Shown piece after piece: positions 1 to 7,550 of a stretch of DNA of 64,000 bases. Origin of the DNA: Aquabacterium sp. NJ1 (lineage in GTDB: Bacteria > Pseudomonadota > Gammaproteobacteria > Burkholderiales > Burkholderiaceae_C); NCBI RefSeq assembly GCF_000768065.1, contig NZ_JRKM01000001.1, positions 3,144,001 to 3,208,000 on the forward strand, written 5' to 3'. Both the position numbers and the translations under genes were made by a program. Under the pieces are notes generated by a model. The model was not told the origin of the DNA. It saw only the letters and a program-made list of their open reading frames with translations, and made no database searches. Positions within the stretch are counted from its first letter, which is position 1, and each line of letters starts with the position of its first letter.

Positions 1-114
1 GCGATCACCGGCCAGGGCGTCTACAACAAGCAGGGCCTGAAGGTGATCAAGAAGGTGCGTTGTGCTGCCAACCCGGCTGAAGCCGATTGCAGCTCGCCTT
101 CCGAAGAAGGTTGA
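1..114 (+). CDS. 3' end of an unrecognised protein (partial)
   Basis: Frame 1 is open from the window edge to a TGA at 112-114 and gives 37 residues: a G-Q-G-V-Y stretch, a basic KKVRC segment and an acidic, Ser-rich tail with two cysteines (CAANPAEADC). Codon use matches the neighbouring genes, so this is probably the C-terminus of a real gene that starts to the left. Too little is visible to name a family. Confidence 0.5.
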   Translation, partial: AITGQGVYNKQGLKVIKKVRCAANPAEADCSSPSEEG

Positions 115-125
115 GGCATGACCCG

Positions 126-179
126 AGCTGACGTTTTGTCAGCTTGATGCAGACACGGGGCGGCTGGGGCTGCCCCGTG
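126..179. terminator. two hairpins between convergent genes
   Basis: A 7-bp perfect stem (126-132 with 138-144, loop GTTTT) is followed by an 8-bp perfect stem (154-161 with 172-179). They lie between the end of the partial gene on the plus strand and the end of the TetR gene on the minus strand. Neither has a clear U-run, so intrinsic termination is an inference from position and structure. Confidence 0.35.
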
Positions 180-205
180 GCGCTTTGGGGTGTGCGTAAA
201 GGGGC

Positions 206-904
206 TCAGTCCTTGAGCTCGGCTTCCAGCGTGCGCGCGTAGCCGATGCAGGCCTTGAACAGGGTCAGCGTGTTGGTCAGCACGTCTTCGAGTGGGGCCT
301 TGCAGCGGTCGGCCACCCATTGCGTGGCGATGCGCGTGTTGGCGCCCACGAGGCCATTGGCCAGTATCTTGAAGTTGAGTTTGCCCTGGGCGTCCAGCTT
401 GGGGAACATCTGGTGCATGAAGCCGGCAATCAGCTGGGCAAAGTCCTGCGAGGCCTTGTCGGCCAGGATGTTCATGCCTTCGCCCACATTGAGCGCGTCG
501 ATCAGGGCCACGCGGGCGCGGTGCGGGTCCTGGCGGATGAACTCCAGGAAGTTGCGCAAGGCCGCCTCGGCCAGCTTCTCGGGGTCGGGCTGGCAACTGG
601 CCAGCGACATGATGGTGGTCTGCATCAGCTCGCGGTTCACCGAGGTGTACACGGCCTTGAACAGCGCTTCCATGCCATCGAAGTTCTCGTAGAAATAGCG
701 CGAGGTCAACTGGGCCTGCTTGCACACGTCCCGCACGGTCGAGTTGTGATAACCCTGCTCGCCGAACACGGCCAGGCCCGCCTCGATCAGTTTGGCCTTG
801 CGCTGGCGCTGGCGTTCTTCGGGGTCGATGCCGCCATAACGCCGCCCGGTAGTCCCCGGAGTGGAGGGTGTTTCAGGGTTAACCCTGTTTCTGGAAACGG
901 GCAT
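206..904 (-). CDS. TetR/AcrR-family regulator (1 of 3 related)
   Basis: A 232-residue one-component repressor. The N-terminal helix-turn-helix lies at about residues 30-75, ending in the typical SRYFYENF stretch. The rest is an all-helical ligand domain with no assigned ligand. The open frame begins at a TTG (910), but ATG 904 is a better start. It is closely related to the regulators at 3120 and 4803: all three share an RRYGG or RVYRG lead-in, an arginine-rich helix and a DRYFYE-like recognition helix. A perfect 14-bp palindrome (874-887) lies inside its first codons and could be an autoregulatory operator. The neighbouring SDR and esterase genes are likely targets, by proximity only. Confidence 0.85.
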   Translation of the reverse strand: MPVSRNRVNPETPSTPGTTGRRYGGIDPEERQRQRKAKLIEAGLAVFGEQGYHNSTVRDVCKQAQLTSRYFYENFDGMEALFKAVYTSVNRELMQTTIMSLASCQPDPEKLAEAALRNFLEFIRQDPHRARVALIDALNVGEGMNILADKASQDFAQLIAGFMHQMFPKLDAQGKLNFKILANGLVGANTRIATQWVADRCKAPLEDVLTNTLTLFKACIGYARTLEAELKD

Positions 905-910
905 TGTCAA

Positions 911-939
911 ATACTATTTCTGAAATTGACCATTGTCAA
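911..939 (-). promoter_or_regulatory. sigma-70-like promoter for the TetR gene at 206-904
   Basis: Read on the minus strand, TTGACA (939-934) is followed by a 17-base spacer and TAGTAT (916-911). This is a strong consensus match. Transcription would be expected to start about 7 bases beyond the -10 box, essentially at the ATG at 904, so the mRNA may be leaderless. A second TTGACA copy lies at 911-906 as part of a repeated CATTGTCAAA-type sequence (902 and 931). Confidence 0.6.
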
Positions 940-1140
940 AATATCGGGTTTGATCCGGCAATGGTTCAGCTAACTTGCGCTGCGCAAGGCGGCATCTTGC
1001 CCCACGTTCGTGACAACGCCAATGTGGGGAATGCCTGCCTTGATCAACTACCTTCACTTGAGTGGGGCAAACGGGCCACGGGGCCGCTTTTCCGACTCGA
1101 TGATGGGCCCTGACCACGACAGAACGGACCGAGCAGAGAC

Positions 1141-1983
1141 ATGAAGAACTTCAAGAACAAGGTGGCGGCCATCACGGGCGCCGCGTCGGGCATGGGCCGC
1201 ACCCTGGCCCTGGAGCTGGCGCGCCGAGGCTGCCATCTGGCGCTGAGTGATGTCAACGAGGTCGGCCTGGCTGAAACCGCCCAGATGGCCGGCAAGCTGG
1301 GCGTCAAGGTCACCACCGCCAAGGTGAACGTGGCCGACCGCGAGGCGGTGACCGCCTGGGCCGATCAGGCCGCGGCCGACCATGGCAAGGTCAACCTGGT
1401 GTTCAACAACGCCGGCGTGGCGCTGGGCGCCTTCCTGGACACCGTGAGCCCCAAAGATTTCGAGTGGATCATGGGCATCAACTTCTGGGGCGTGGTGTGG
1501 GGCACGCAGGCCTTCCTGCCGCACCTGAAGAAGGCCGGCGAGGGCCACATCATCAACACCTCCAGCCTGTTCGGCCTGCTGTCGCTGCCCACGCAAGGCA
1601 CGTACAACGCCAGCAAGTTCGCGGTACGCGGTTTCACCGAAGCCCTGCGCCAGGAGCTGGACATCGAGAACTGCGGCGTGAGCGCCACCTGCGTGCACCC
1701 GGGCGGCATCCGCACCAACATCGCCCGTGATGCCAAGATGGACCACAGCATCACCGCCAAGACCGGCGGCAGCGCCCAAGCCGCCAAGGAGCGTTTCGAC
1801 AAGCTGCTCAACACGACCAGCGCCGAGAGCGCCGCGCTGCAGATCCTGCGCGCCGTGGAAGGCAACAAGCGCCGTGTGGTCGTGGGCCCGGACGCCAAGT
1901 TCCTGGACCTGCTGGTGCGTTTCTGCGGCTCCTGGTACCAGCCCCTGACCACCTTCTTCGCCAAAAAGGGCATGCTGGGCTGA
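1141..1983 (+). CDS. short-chain dehydrogenase/reductase (SDR)
   Basis: A 280-residue classical SDR: NAD(P)-dependent oxidation or reduction of an alcohol or ketone. The nucleotide-binding glycine motif TGAASGMG is at residues 13-20, NNAG is near residue 90, the catalytic Ser lies in INTSS, and the YNASK motif supplies Tyr and Lys. A PGG element follows, as in the family. It ends 34 bp before an HSL-type esterase in the same direction, so the two probably form one transcript. The substrate cannot be read from the sequence. The pairing with an esterase and nearby acyl-CoA dehydrogenase suggests a lipid or ester intermediate. Confidence 0.9.
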   Translation: MKNFKNKVAAITGAASGMGRTLALELARRGCHLALSDVNEVGLAETAQMAGKLGVKVTTAKVNVADREAVTAWADQAAADHGKVNLVFNNAGVALGAFLDTVSPKDFEWIMGINFWGVVWGTQAFLPHLKKAGEGHIINTSSLFGLLSLPTQGTYNASKFAVRGFTEALRQELDIENCGVSATCVHPGGIRTNIARDAKMDHSITAKTGGSAQAAKERFDKLLNTTSAESAALQILRAVEGNKRRVVVGPDAKFLDLLVRFCGSWYQPLTTFFAKKGMLG

Positions 1984-2017
1984 TGGCCCGGGCATGACGC
2001 TTCACAGGAGTCCCTCC

Positions 2018-3007
2018 ATGTCGGCTGCACAAATCGATCCCGTCGCCCAACAGGCCCAGGCTCACCCGGTCATTCGCCGTTACCAGCCGCCCGCCGGGCT
2101 GCAGGAGTCGGTGGTGGCGGCCATCATGCGCGTGGCCTTGCGCGTGAGCCTCAAGCCCTTCCTGGGCCCGCCCTGGCCGTTCGCGGTGCAGCGTGCCTCG
2201 CTGGCCATCGGGTCGGCGCTGATGCCGCAAGATGGCCGCGCACAGGTCAAGGCCGATCGCATCGACCACATCCCGGTGGAGCGCATCACGCCCAAGGGCC
2301 AGTCGAAGAAGCCGCGCCACGCCATCCTGTATCTCCATGGTGGCGCTTTTGTGGCGGGCAGCCCCCGCACGCACCGCAGCATCACCCGCCGCCTGTCGGC
2401 CTTGACGGGCGCGATGGTGCTGGTGCCGGATTACCGTCTGGCCCCGGAGGCACCGTTTCCGGCGCAGCTCGATGACTGTGTGGCCTGCTACCGGCAGTTG
2501 CTCAAGGAAGGCTTCGACCCCAGCCGCATCGCCATCGTGGGTGACTCGGCTGGTGGCAACTTGACCTTCATGACCGCCATCGCCGCGATGAAGGCCGGCA
2601 TGCCCGGGCCGGCTTCGCTGGTGATGATGTCGCCGGCGTTCAGCCTGCACCCGCTGCCCAACTCGACCTACCAGGAGCGCGAGGCGCGCGACCCGATGAT
2701 CCGCCTGGCCTGGGGCGACGATGTCGAGCGGGCCCTGAAGGTGCCGGCGGATCACCCCTTGGGCAACCCCTTGGCGCAGGACCTGTCCAGGCTGCCACCT
2801 TCGCTGATCCAGGTGGGTGACGATGAGGTGCTGTACGACAACGCCATCTGGGCGGTGGAGGCGGCCACGGCTGCGGGCCGCACATCCGAGCTGGAGATCT
2901 ACCTCAAGCGCTGGCACGTGTTCCAGGCGCATGCCAGCCTGATGCCCAGCTCCGTGAAGGCGCTGGACCGCCAGGCCGACTTCATGAAGCGCCACTGGGC
3001 GGCCTGA
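2018..3007 (+). CDS. alpha/beta hydrolase, HSL (hormone-sensitive lipase) type
   Basis: A 329-residue esterase/lipase of the HSL (family IV) type. The oxyanion-hole motif HGGAF is near residues 108-112 and the nucleophile elbow GDSAGG has its Ser at 178. The Asp and His of the triad are expected in the last third (VGDDEVLYDN and the later HVFQAHA stretch). I chose ATG 2018 over the upstream in-frame ATG 1994 because AGGAG (2006-2010) lies 7 bases before it. There is no signal peptide, so it is probably cytoplasmic, acting on short or medium esters. It follows the SDR gene closely. Confidence 0.88.
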   Translation: MSAAQIDPVAQQAQAHPVIRRYQPPAGLQESVVAAIMRVALRVSLKPFLGPPWPFAVQRASLAIGSALMPQDGRAQVKADRIDHIPVERITPKGQSKKPRHAILYLHGGAFVAGSPRTHRSITRRLSALTGAMVLVPDYRLAPEAPFPAQLDDCVACYRQLLKEGFDPSRIAIVGDSAGGNLTFMTAIAAMKAGMPGPASLVMMSPAFSLHPLPNSTYQEREARDPMIRLAWGDDVERALKVPADHPLGNPLAQDLSRLPPSLIQVGDDEVLYDNAIWAVEAATAAGRTSELEIYLKRWHVFQAHASLMPSSVKALDRQADFMKRHWAA

Positions 3008-3119
3008 GCGCGGCCCCTGAGCGGCCAGGCTGGCGCACATTGTTCCTGCCGGGGTGAACGGAGGGTCGCCCGACCGGGTGATCCTCTCTAAGATGCGACT
3101 GTCGTCTTCAGAGCCCTTC

Positions 3120-3794
3120 ATGAGCCAGCAGTCTGCCCCCCTTGATGTGAACACCGCGCGCCGCTACGGTGGCGCTTCGGCGGCCGAGCGTGCGGCCCAA
3201 CGGCGTGAGCGGCTGCTCGAGGCCGCGTTCGACGTCTTCGGTCGACATGGCTGGCGCCACGGCACCATGCGCCTGATCTGTGCGCAGGCTCGTTTGAATG
3301 ACCGGTATTTTTACGAGCATTTTGCGACGCTCGACGAGATATTCCTGGCCGTGCACAAACAATTATCGGCCGATGTCGCGGCGCGCATCATGTTGCAAGT
3401 GGCGCAACAACCCGATGACCCCATATTGCAGACCCGGGCGGGTTTGAAAGCCTTTTTTGAATATATCAAAGAGGATGCGCGCCGCGCCCAGATTCTGCTG
3501 GTGGATGCCGTGACCACCGGTCTGACCAATCCCCATAATCTGAATGCGCGTGTCAGCCAATATGCCGGGCTGCTGCGCGAGCGCTTCAAGGCGCGCTACC
3601 CGAAACTCACGATTGCGCTGGATGTGGAATTGGTGGTGGGCGGGTTTGTCGGCATGGTGGTCCACACGGCCACCGTCTGGTTTCAACGGCAGTTCGATAC
3701 CCCGGTTGATATTCTGGTGGACCATAATATCTACGCGTGGTCCGGCCTGCACCAGTGGTTGTCTTCCCAGGGGGAAGGGCCCTCGCCAGGCTGA
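3120..3794 (+). CDS. TetR/AcrR-family regulator (2 of 3 related)
   Basis: A 224-residue regulator with the helix-turn-helix at about residues 20-65 (MRLICAQARLNDRYFYEHF) and a helical ligand domain. The open frame extends upstream to GTG 3054, but ATG 3120 matches the length of the family and begins with the same ARRYGG lead-in as its relatives. The middle of the gene (about 3300-3560) is visibly richer in A and T than the flanking genes. It is convergent with the TetR gene at 4063-4803 and follows the SDR/esterase pair. Confidence 0.85.
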   Translation: MSQQSAPLDVNTARRYGGASAAERAAQRRERLLEAAFDVFGRHGWRHGTMRLICAQARLNDRYFYEHFATLDEIFLAVHKQLSADVAARIMLQVAQQPDDPILQTRAGLKAFFEYIKEDARRAQILLVDAVTTGLTNPHNLNARVSQYAGLLRERFKARYPKLTIALDVELVVGGFVGMVVHTATVWFQRQFDTPVDILVDHNIYAWSGLHQWLSSQGEGPSPG

Positions 3795-4062
3795 TCGGCG
3801 CCTGATCCTGTGGCCCCTGCTGGGGGCGCTGGCATCAATCTGGTGATGTGTTTCATCAGATTAACCTGAATATCTGCACATTCAAATCCTCAAGTGCGTG
3901 CGCGCAGCCCGCCCTAGGGGTTTGTTGGTGATCCTGAAGGGGTGTTTCCCGGTGTCCGTTAATCCGGGCCTGGGGTGGCCATGTGCCTGCGCGATGAGGG
4001 CGGGCCTGGGCGCGCCGAAATTCACCGCTTAATGGGCTCAATTTGCGGCCCAATCTGGTGGC

Positions 4063-4803
4063 TTAATCCTTGGCCAAACCCGGTGGCACGCCAAACTCGC
4101 CGGGTTTGGGGTCCGTGGCGCGGCGCCGCATGTTTTTTTCCTTGGCGTCTGAAATCATCCGCCCGATCCAGGCCTCCAGGCCCTGCCAGGCGTACAGGTT
4201 GTAGGCCAGCACCTCTTCGATGGGCTGTTTGTAGCCACCTTGCGCCCAGTTGATGCCCACCTGCAGCGTCATGCCCAGCAGGCCCCCGGTCATCATCTCG
4301 ATGTTGAAGTCCTGCTGCCGCATATTGGGGTAGAGCTCTTGCGCCAGCTGGTTGACCAGGGTGGCGTACTGGCCCATGGCGGCCTGCGACTTGGCCAGCG
4401 TCTGCTGGTTGGCGCTGAACGCGTCGATCAGCAGCACCTGGGCCCGCCGCGGGTCTTCCTTCATGAACTCGTAGAACGCCCGCAGGCCGGCCCGGGCCAG
4501 TTCCATCAGGCTGCGCGGCGCGTCCTGCATGGCGCCGGTCAGGCGTGTCATCAACTGCCCCTTTTGCCACTGGTAGACCGCCTCGAAGGCGTCTTCCGTG
4601 TTGCGGAAGGACTCGTAGAAGTAGCGGTCCGTCAGGCGGGCCACCGCGCAGATGTCGCGCATCGTCGTGCGGGTGATGCCGTGCCGCGCGAAGCTCTCGA
4701 ACGCGGCCTCCAGGAGCCGCTCATGGCGCTGCTGGCGCCGGTCTTCAGCTGTGGCGCCCCGGTAGACGCGGGAGCTGCTGCTGGTGGGGGTAGGGGACTT
4801 CAT
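4063..4803 (-). CDS. TetR/AcrR-family regulator (3 of 3 related)
   Basis: A 246-residue regulator, clearly related to those at 206-904 and 3120-3794: RVYRGATAEDR lead-in, a helix-turn-helix ending in LTDRYFYESF, then a helical sensor domain with an AQVLLIDAF segment also present in the others. The C-terminus has a basic-acidic extension (KEKNMRRRATDPKPGEF) absent from the other two. Three related copies within 5 kb point to local duplication followed by specialisation. Ligand unknown. Confidence 0.85.
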   Translation of the reverse strand: MKSPTPTSSSSRVYRGATAEDRRQQRHERLLEAAFESFARHGITRTTMRDICAVARLTDRYFYESFRNTEDAFEAVYQWQKGQLMTRLTGAMQDAPRSLMELARAGLRAFYEFMKEDPRRAQVLLIDAFSANQQTLAKSQAAMGQYATLVNQLAQELYPNMRQQDFNIEMMTGGLLGMTLQVGINWAQGGYKQPIEEVLAYNLYAWQGLEAWIGRMISDAKEKNMRRRATDPKPGEFGVPPGLAKD

Positions 4804-5224
4804 ATGGCGGCCGTGCCGGCACTGGACGACATGACGACGGTTTGATCGAGTTGATGCAACACAGGAATGATAACGTTGCGTAACTATATTGACGGGATTG
4901 TGAATGGAAAAGGTGGATTTTCAGAATATCGCATACCCTTATTGGGGAGGTGGGGGATTCAATCAGGGTTCGAAAAATGAATAACCATATTCAAGGGAAT
5001 TCGGGGGCGATGGGCTGGCAGCCTGGCATCAACCTTCTGTTTTTCTGATATTCCACTTGGCCGGGCTGATGTCGACAATTCATCGATTGTCGGTGGTCAT
5101 GCCGGTTACCTTGTTTATCTGGAGAGCGGCATGAATCAAAACATGCCCAAAGAAAAAAGCCCGCCGGGCGCGAGGCCGTGGCGGGCTGGTCGTCATGCGG
5201 CCTGCAAGCCGCATCCGTGCAGGG
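4804..5224. other. intergenic region between TetR gene and acyl-CoA dehydrogenase
   Basis: A 421-bp stretch without a credible gene, noticeably richer in A and T than its surroundings (4860-5060). It must carry the promoter of the minus-strand TetR gene starting at 4803. TATCAT (minus, 4872-4867) is a possible -10, but no good -35 is seen. It also contains the terminator of the acyl-CoA dehydrogenase gene (5153-5187). Nothing else is recognised. Confidence 0.6.
5153..5187 (-). terminator. intrinsic terminator of the acyl-CoA dehydrogenase gene
   Basis: On the minus strand, an 8-bp GC-rich stem (5187-5180 with 5165-5158, AGCCCGCC/GGCGGGCT) is followed by a run of six T (5158-5153). It lies about 40 bases past the stop codon of the gene at 5225-7045. 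Confidence 0.8.
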
Positions 5225-7045
5225 TCAGACGAAGCTGAAGTGCTCCTTGTCCATCTGCATGAGCGAGCTGGTGGGCGACAGCATGGCCTTCTTGTGGCCA
5301 TCGGCGCGTGGCAGCAGGCGGTCGAAGTAGAACTCGGCCGTTTGCAGCTTGGCCTTGTAGAAGTCGGCCGAATCCTTGCCGCCCTTGGCCAGCTTCTCGT
5401 TGGCCACCAGGGCCTGCTTGAGCCAGAAGTGGCCCATCATGGCGTAGCCCGAGTACATCAGGTAGTCGTTGCAGGCGGCGCTGACCACGTCGCGGTCCTT
5501 GGCAGCGCGCAGCATGATGCGCAGCGTCAGCATCTTCCACTGGATGGCGCGCTTGAAGGCCAGGCGGGCCATCTTGCCGATGGGGCCACCGTCCAGCAGG
5601 TGTGGCTTGGCCTGGGCGATCATCTCGTTGGTGAACTCCTTGATGCACTTGCCGCGGGTCTGCAGCAGCACCTTGCGGCCCAGCAGGTCCAGCGCCTGGA
5701 TGCCGGTGGTGCCTTCATACAGCGTGGAGATGCGCGCGTCACGGGCGATCTGCTCCATGCCGTGCTCCTTGATGTAGCCGTGGCCACCGAAGACCTGCAT
5801 GCCGATGTTGGCGCACTCCAGGCCCATTTCGGTGATGAAGCCCTTGAGGATGGGGGTGTAGAAGCCCAGGCGGTCGTCGAACTCTTCGTACTTGGCCTTG
5901 TTGCCCTCGGCCACACCGGCCACCATGTTGTCGGCCAGCTTGGCAGCGTGGTAGATCATGGCGCGGGCACCTTCGGCCACGGCGCGCTGGGTCAGCAGCA
6001 TGCGGCGCACGTCGGCGTGCCAGATCAGGGCGTCGTTCGGGTGATCGGCGTCTTTCTTGCCAGACAGGGCGCGCATGGAGCGGCGCTCCTTGGCGTAGGG
6101 CAGGGCGCCCTGGTACGACAGCTCGGCGTGAGCCAGACCTTGCACGGCGGTGCCGATACGGGCCGTGTTCATGAAGGTGAACATGGCTTCCAGGCCCTTG
6201 TTGGGCTCGGCGATCATGTAGCCGACGGCTTCGTCGAAGTTCATGACGCAGGTGGCCGATGCACGGATACCCATCTTGTGTTCGATGGCGCCGGCTTTCA
6301 CGGTGTTGCGCTCACCCAGGGAGCCGTCGGCGTTGACCAGGAACTTGGGCACGATGAACAGCGAGATGCCACGGGTGCCCTTGGGGGCGTCGGGCAGGCG
6401 GGCCAGCACGATGTGGATGATGTTCTCGGACAGGTCATGTTCGCCGGCCGAGATGAAGATCTTGGTGCCGGTGATCTTGTAGGTGCCGTCGCCCTTGGGC
6501 TCGGCCTTGGTCTTGACCTGGCCCAGGTCGGTGCCGCACTGGGGTTCGGTCAGGCACATGGTGCCGGTCCATTCGCCGGAGACCAGCGGCGGCATGTAGG
6601 TGTTCTTCTGGGCGTCAGAGCCGAACTGGAAGATGGTGTTCATGCAGCCCAGCGACAGGCCGGGGTACATGGTGAACGACCAGTTGGCCGTGCCCATCAT
6701 TTCCGACTTCAGCAGGTTCAGCGACATGGGCAGCTCCTGGCCACCGTACTGCTTGGGGTGGGAGATGCCCTGCCAGCCGCCGGCCACGTACTCGGCATAG
6801 GCTTCCTTGAAGCCCTTGGGCGTGGTCACGACGCCGTCTTTGAAGGTGCAACCTTCCTGGTCACCGGACAGGTTCAGCGGGGCCAGCACTTCTTCGCAGA
6901 AGGTGGCGCAGCCTTCCAGGATGGCGTCCACCATGTCGGGGGTGGCGTCTTCGGCATTGGGCTGCTGCGCGTAGTGCGCGCTGTAGTCAAACACTTCGTT
7001 GAGCAGGAAGCGCACGTCGCGCAAAGGGGCCTTGTACTGCGGCAT
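5225..7045 (-). CDS. acyl-CoA dehydrogenase, DmdC-like
   Basis: A 606-residue FAD acyl-CoA dehydrogenase with an extra C-terminal domain, the length and layout of the 3-methylmercaptopropionyl-CoA dehydrogenase (DmdC)-like group. It introduces the alpha-beta double bond of an acyl-CoA. Visible are the LTEPQCGTDLG flavin/substrate signature, the KIFISAGEHD segment, VFGGHGYIKEHGMEQ and the LYEGTTGIQALDLLGRK motif. It is paralogous to the enzyme at 36984-38774 along its whole length, but stands alone without other beta-oxidation genes. Its upstream region has several ACGATCGT-type palindromes, suggesting TetR control. The actual acyl chain cannot be told from sequence. Confidence 0.92.
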   Translation of the reverse strand: MPQYKAPLRDVRFLLNEVFDYSAHYAQQPNAEDATPDMVDAILEGCATFCEEVLAPLNLSGDQEGCTFKDGVVTTPKGFKEAYAEYVAGGWQGISHPKQYGGQELPMSLNLLKSEMMGTANWSFTMYPGLSLGCMNTIFQFGSDAQKNTYMPPLVSGEWTGTMCLTEPQCGTDLGQVKTKAEPKGDGTYKITGTKIFISAGEHDLSENIIHIVLARLPDAPKGTRGISLFIVPKFLVNADGSLGERNTVKAGAIEHKMGIRASATCVMNFDEAVGYMIAEPNKGLEAMFTFMNTARIGTAVQGLAHAELSYQGALPYAKERRSMRALSGKKDADHPNDALIWHADVRRMLLTQRAVAEGARAMIYHAAKLADNMVAGVAEGNKAKYEEFDDRLGFYTPILKGFITEMGLECANIGMQVFGGHGYIKEHGMEQIARDARISTLYEGTTGIQALDLLGRKVLLQTRGKCIKEFTNEMIAQAKPHLLDGGPIGKMARLAFKRAIQWKMLTLRIMLRAAKDRDVVSAACNDYLMYSGYAMMGHFWLKQALVANEKLAKGGKDSADFYKAKLQTAEFYFDRLLPRADGHKKAMLSPTSSLMQMDKEHFSFV

Positions 7046-7550
7046 ATGTCACCTCGGTTCGGGTCGGGCGCCAGAGTCGAGTGGCGCTGTTGGGGGTAAG
7101 GGTTGCATTTCGAACGATCGTTCTTTTCAAACGGTCGTTCGAATCAGGACGCGTTTATACCCCAGAGTCGGCCGCTTGTGGCAAGTCTTTCCGCACGATC
7201 GTGCGGGTTTTGGCATTTCAGCGGGGGCGGCCCCCTGAATCGAAGGGGCTGTTTCGCGGCAGACGCGATGGTGGCGGCCGTGCCCGAAGCGGCGCGCCCA
7301 TGCCCCGTAAGACCGGCTTTTCCGGAGGGTTAGGCGGCCTCTTTTTCTGGGTTAACCCTCTCGGGGGAGAGGGGGAACCCAAGCCAGTTTGTGTGTTTTG
7401 TATCTCCCGCGATCACGGGGTTTTGGGTGGATTTCCCGTCAGTCGCGCCAAAACCCTATTCGTGTAGCCGGCCACAGTTCGAGAGACTAACGATGACAGT
7501 TAACCGATTGTTGGCGTTCGATAAATCGCCAAGTTCACATGGAGAGACAC
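7046..7550. other. regulatory region between divergent acyl-CoA dehydrogenase and lipase genes
   Basis: A 505-bp gene-free region serving two divergent genes. Near the dehydrogenase it has a cluster of palindromes with an ACGATCGT-like core (7112-7206, listed separately). A 7-bp hairpin lies at 7356-7362 with 7367-7373. The short open frames crossing it lack ribosome sites and family features, so I see no gene in it. Confidence 0.6.
7112..7206. promoter_or_regulatory. cluster of TetR-type operators
   Basis: Three sites share one core: a perfect 12-bp palindrome GAACGATCGTTC (7112-7123), an imperfect site AACGGTCGTT (7130-7139), and a perfect 16-bp palindrome CCGCACGATCGTGCGG (7191-7206). The first two lie 70-95 bases upstream of the acyl-CoA dehydrogenase start, where a repressor would block transcription. 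A related ACGACCGTTCGT sequence precedes the TetR gene at 36160. The binding protein is inferred. Confidence 0.55.

Noticed and set aside
3838-3863. imperfect hairpin between two convergent TetR genes
   Set aside because: The stem has a bulge and no T-run, so a terminator cannot be supported.
5195-7099. 634-codon open frame on the plus strand opposite the acyl-CoA dehydrogenase
   Set aside because: Antisense shadow with Val/Gly/His-rich composition and no family motif.
7356-7373. 7-bp hairpin in the lipase upstream region as a riboswitch or terminator
   Set aside because: Single short stem, no T-run and no conserved aptamer features.
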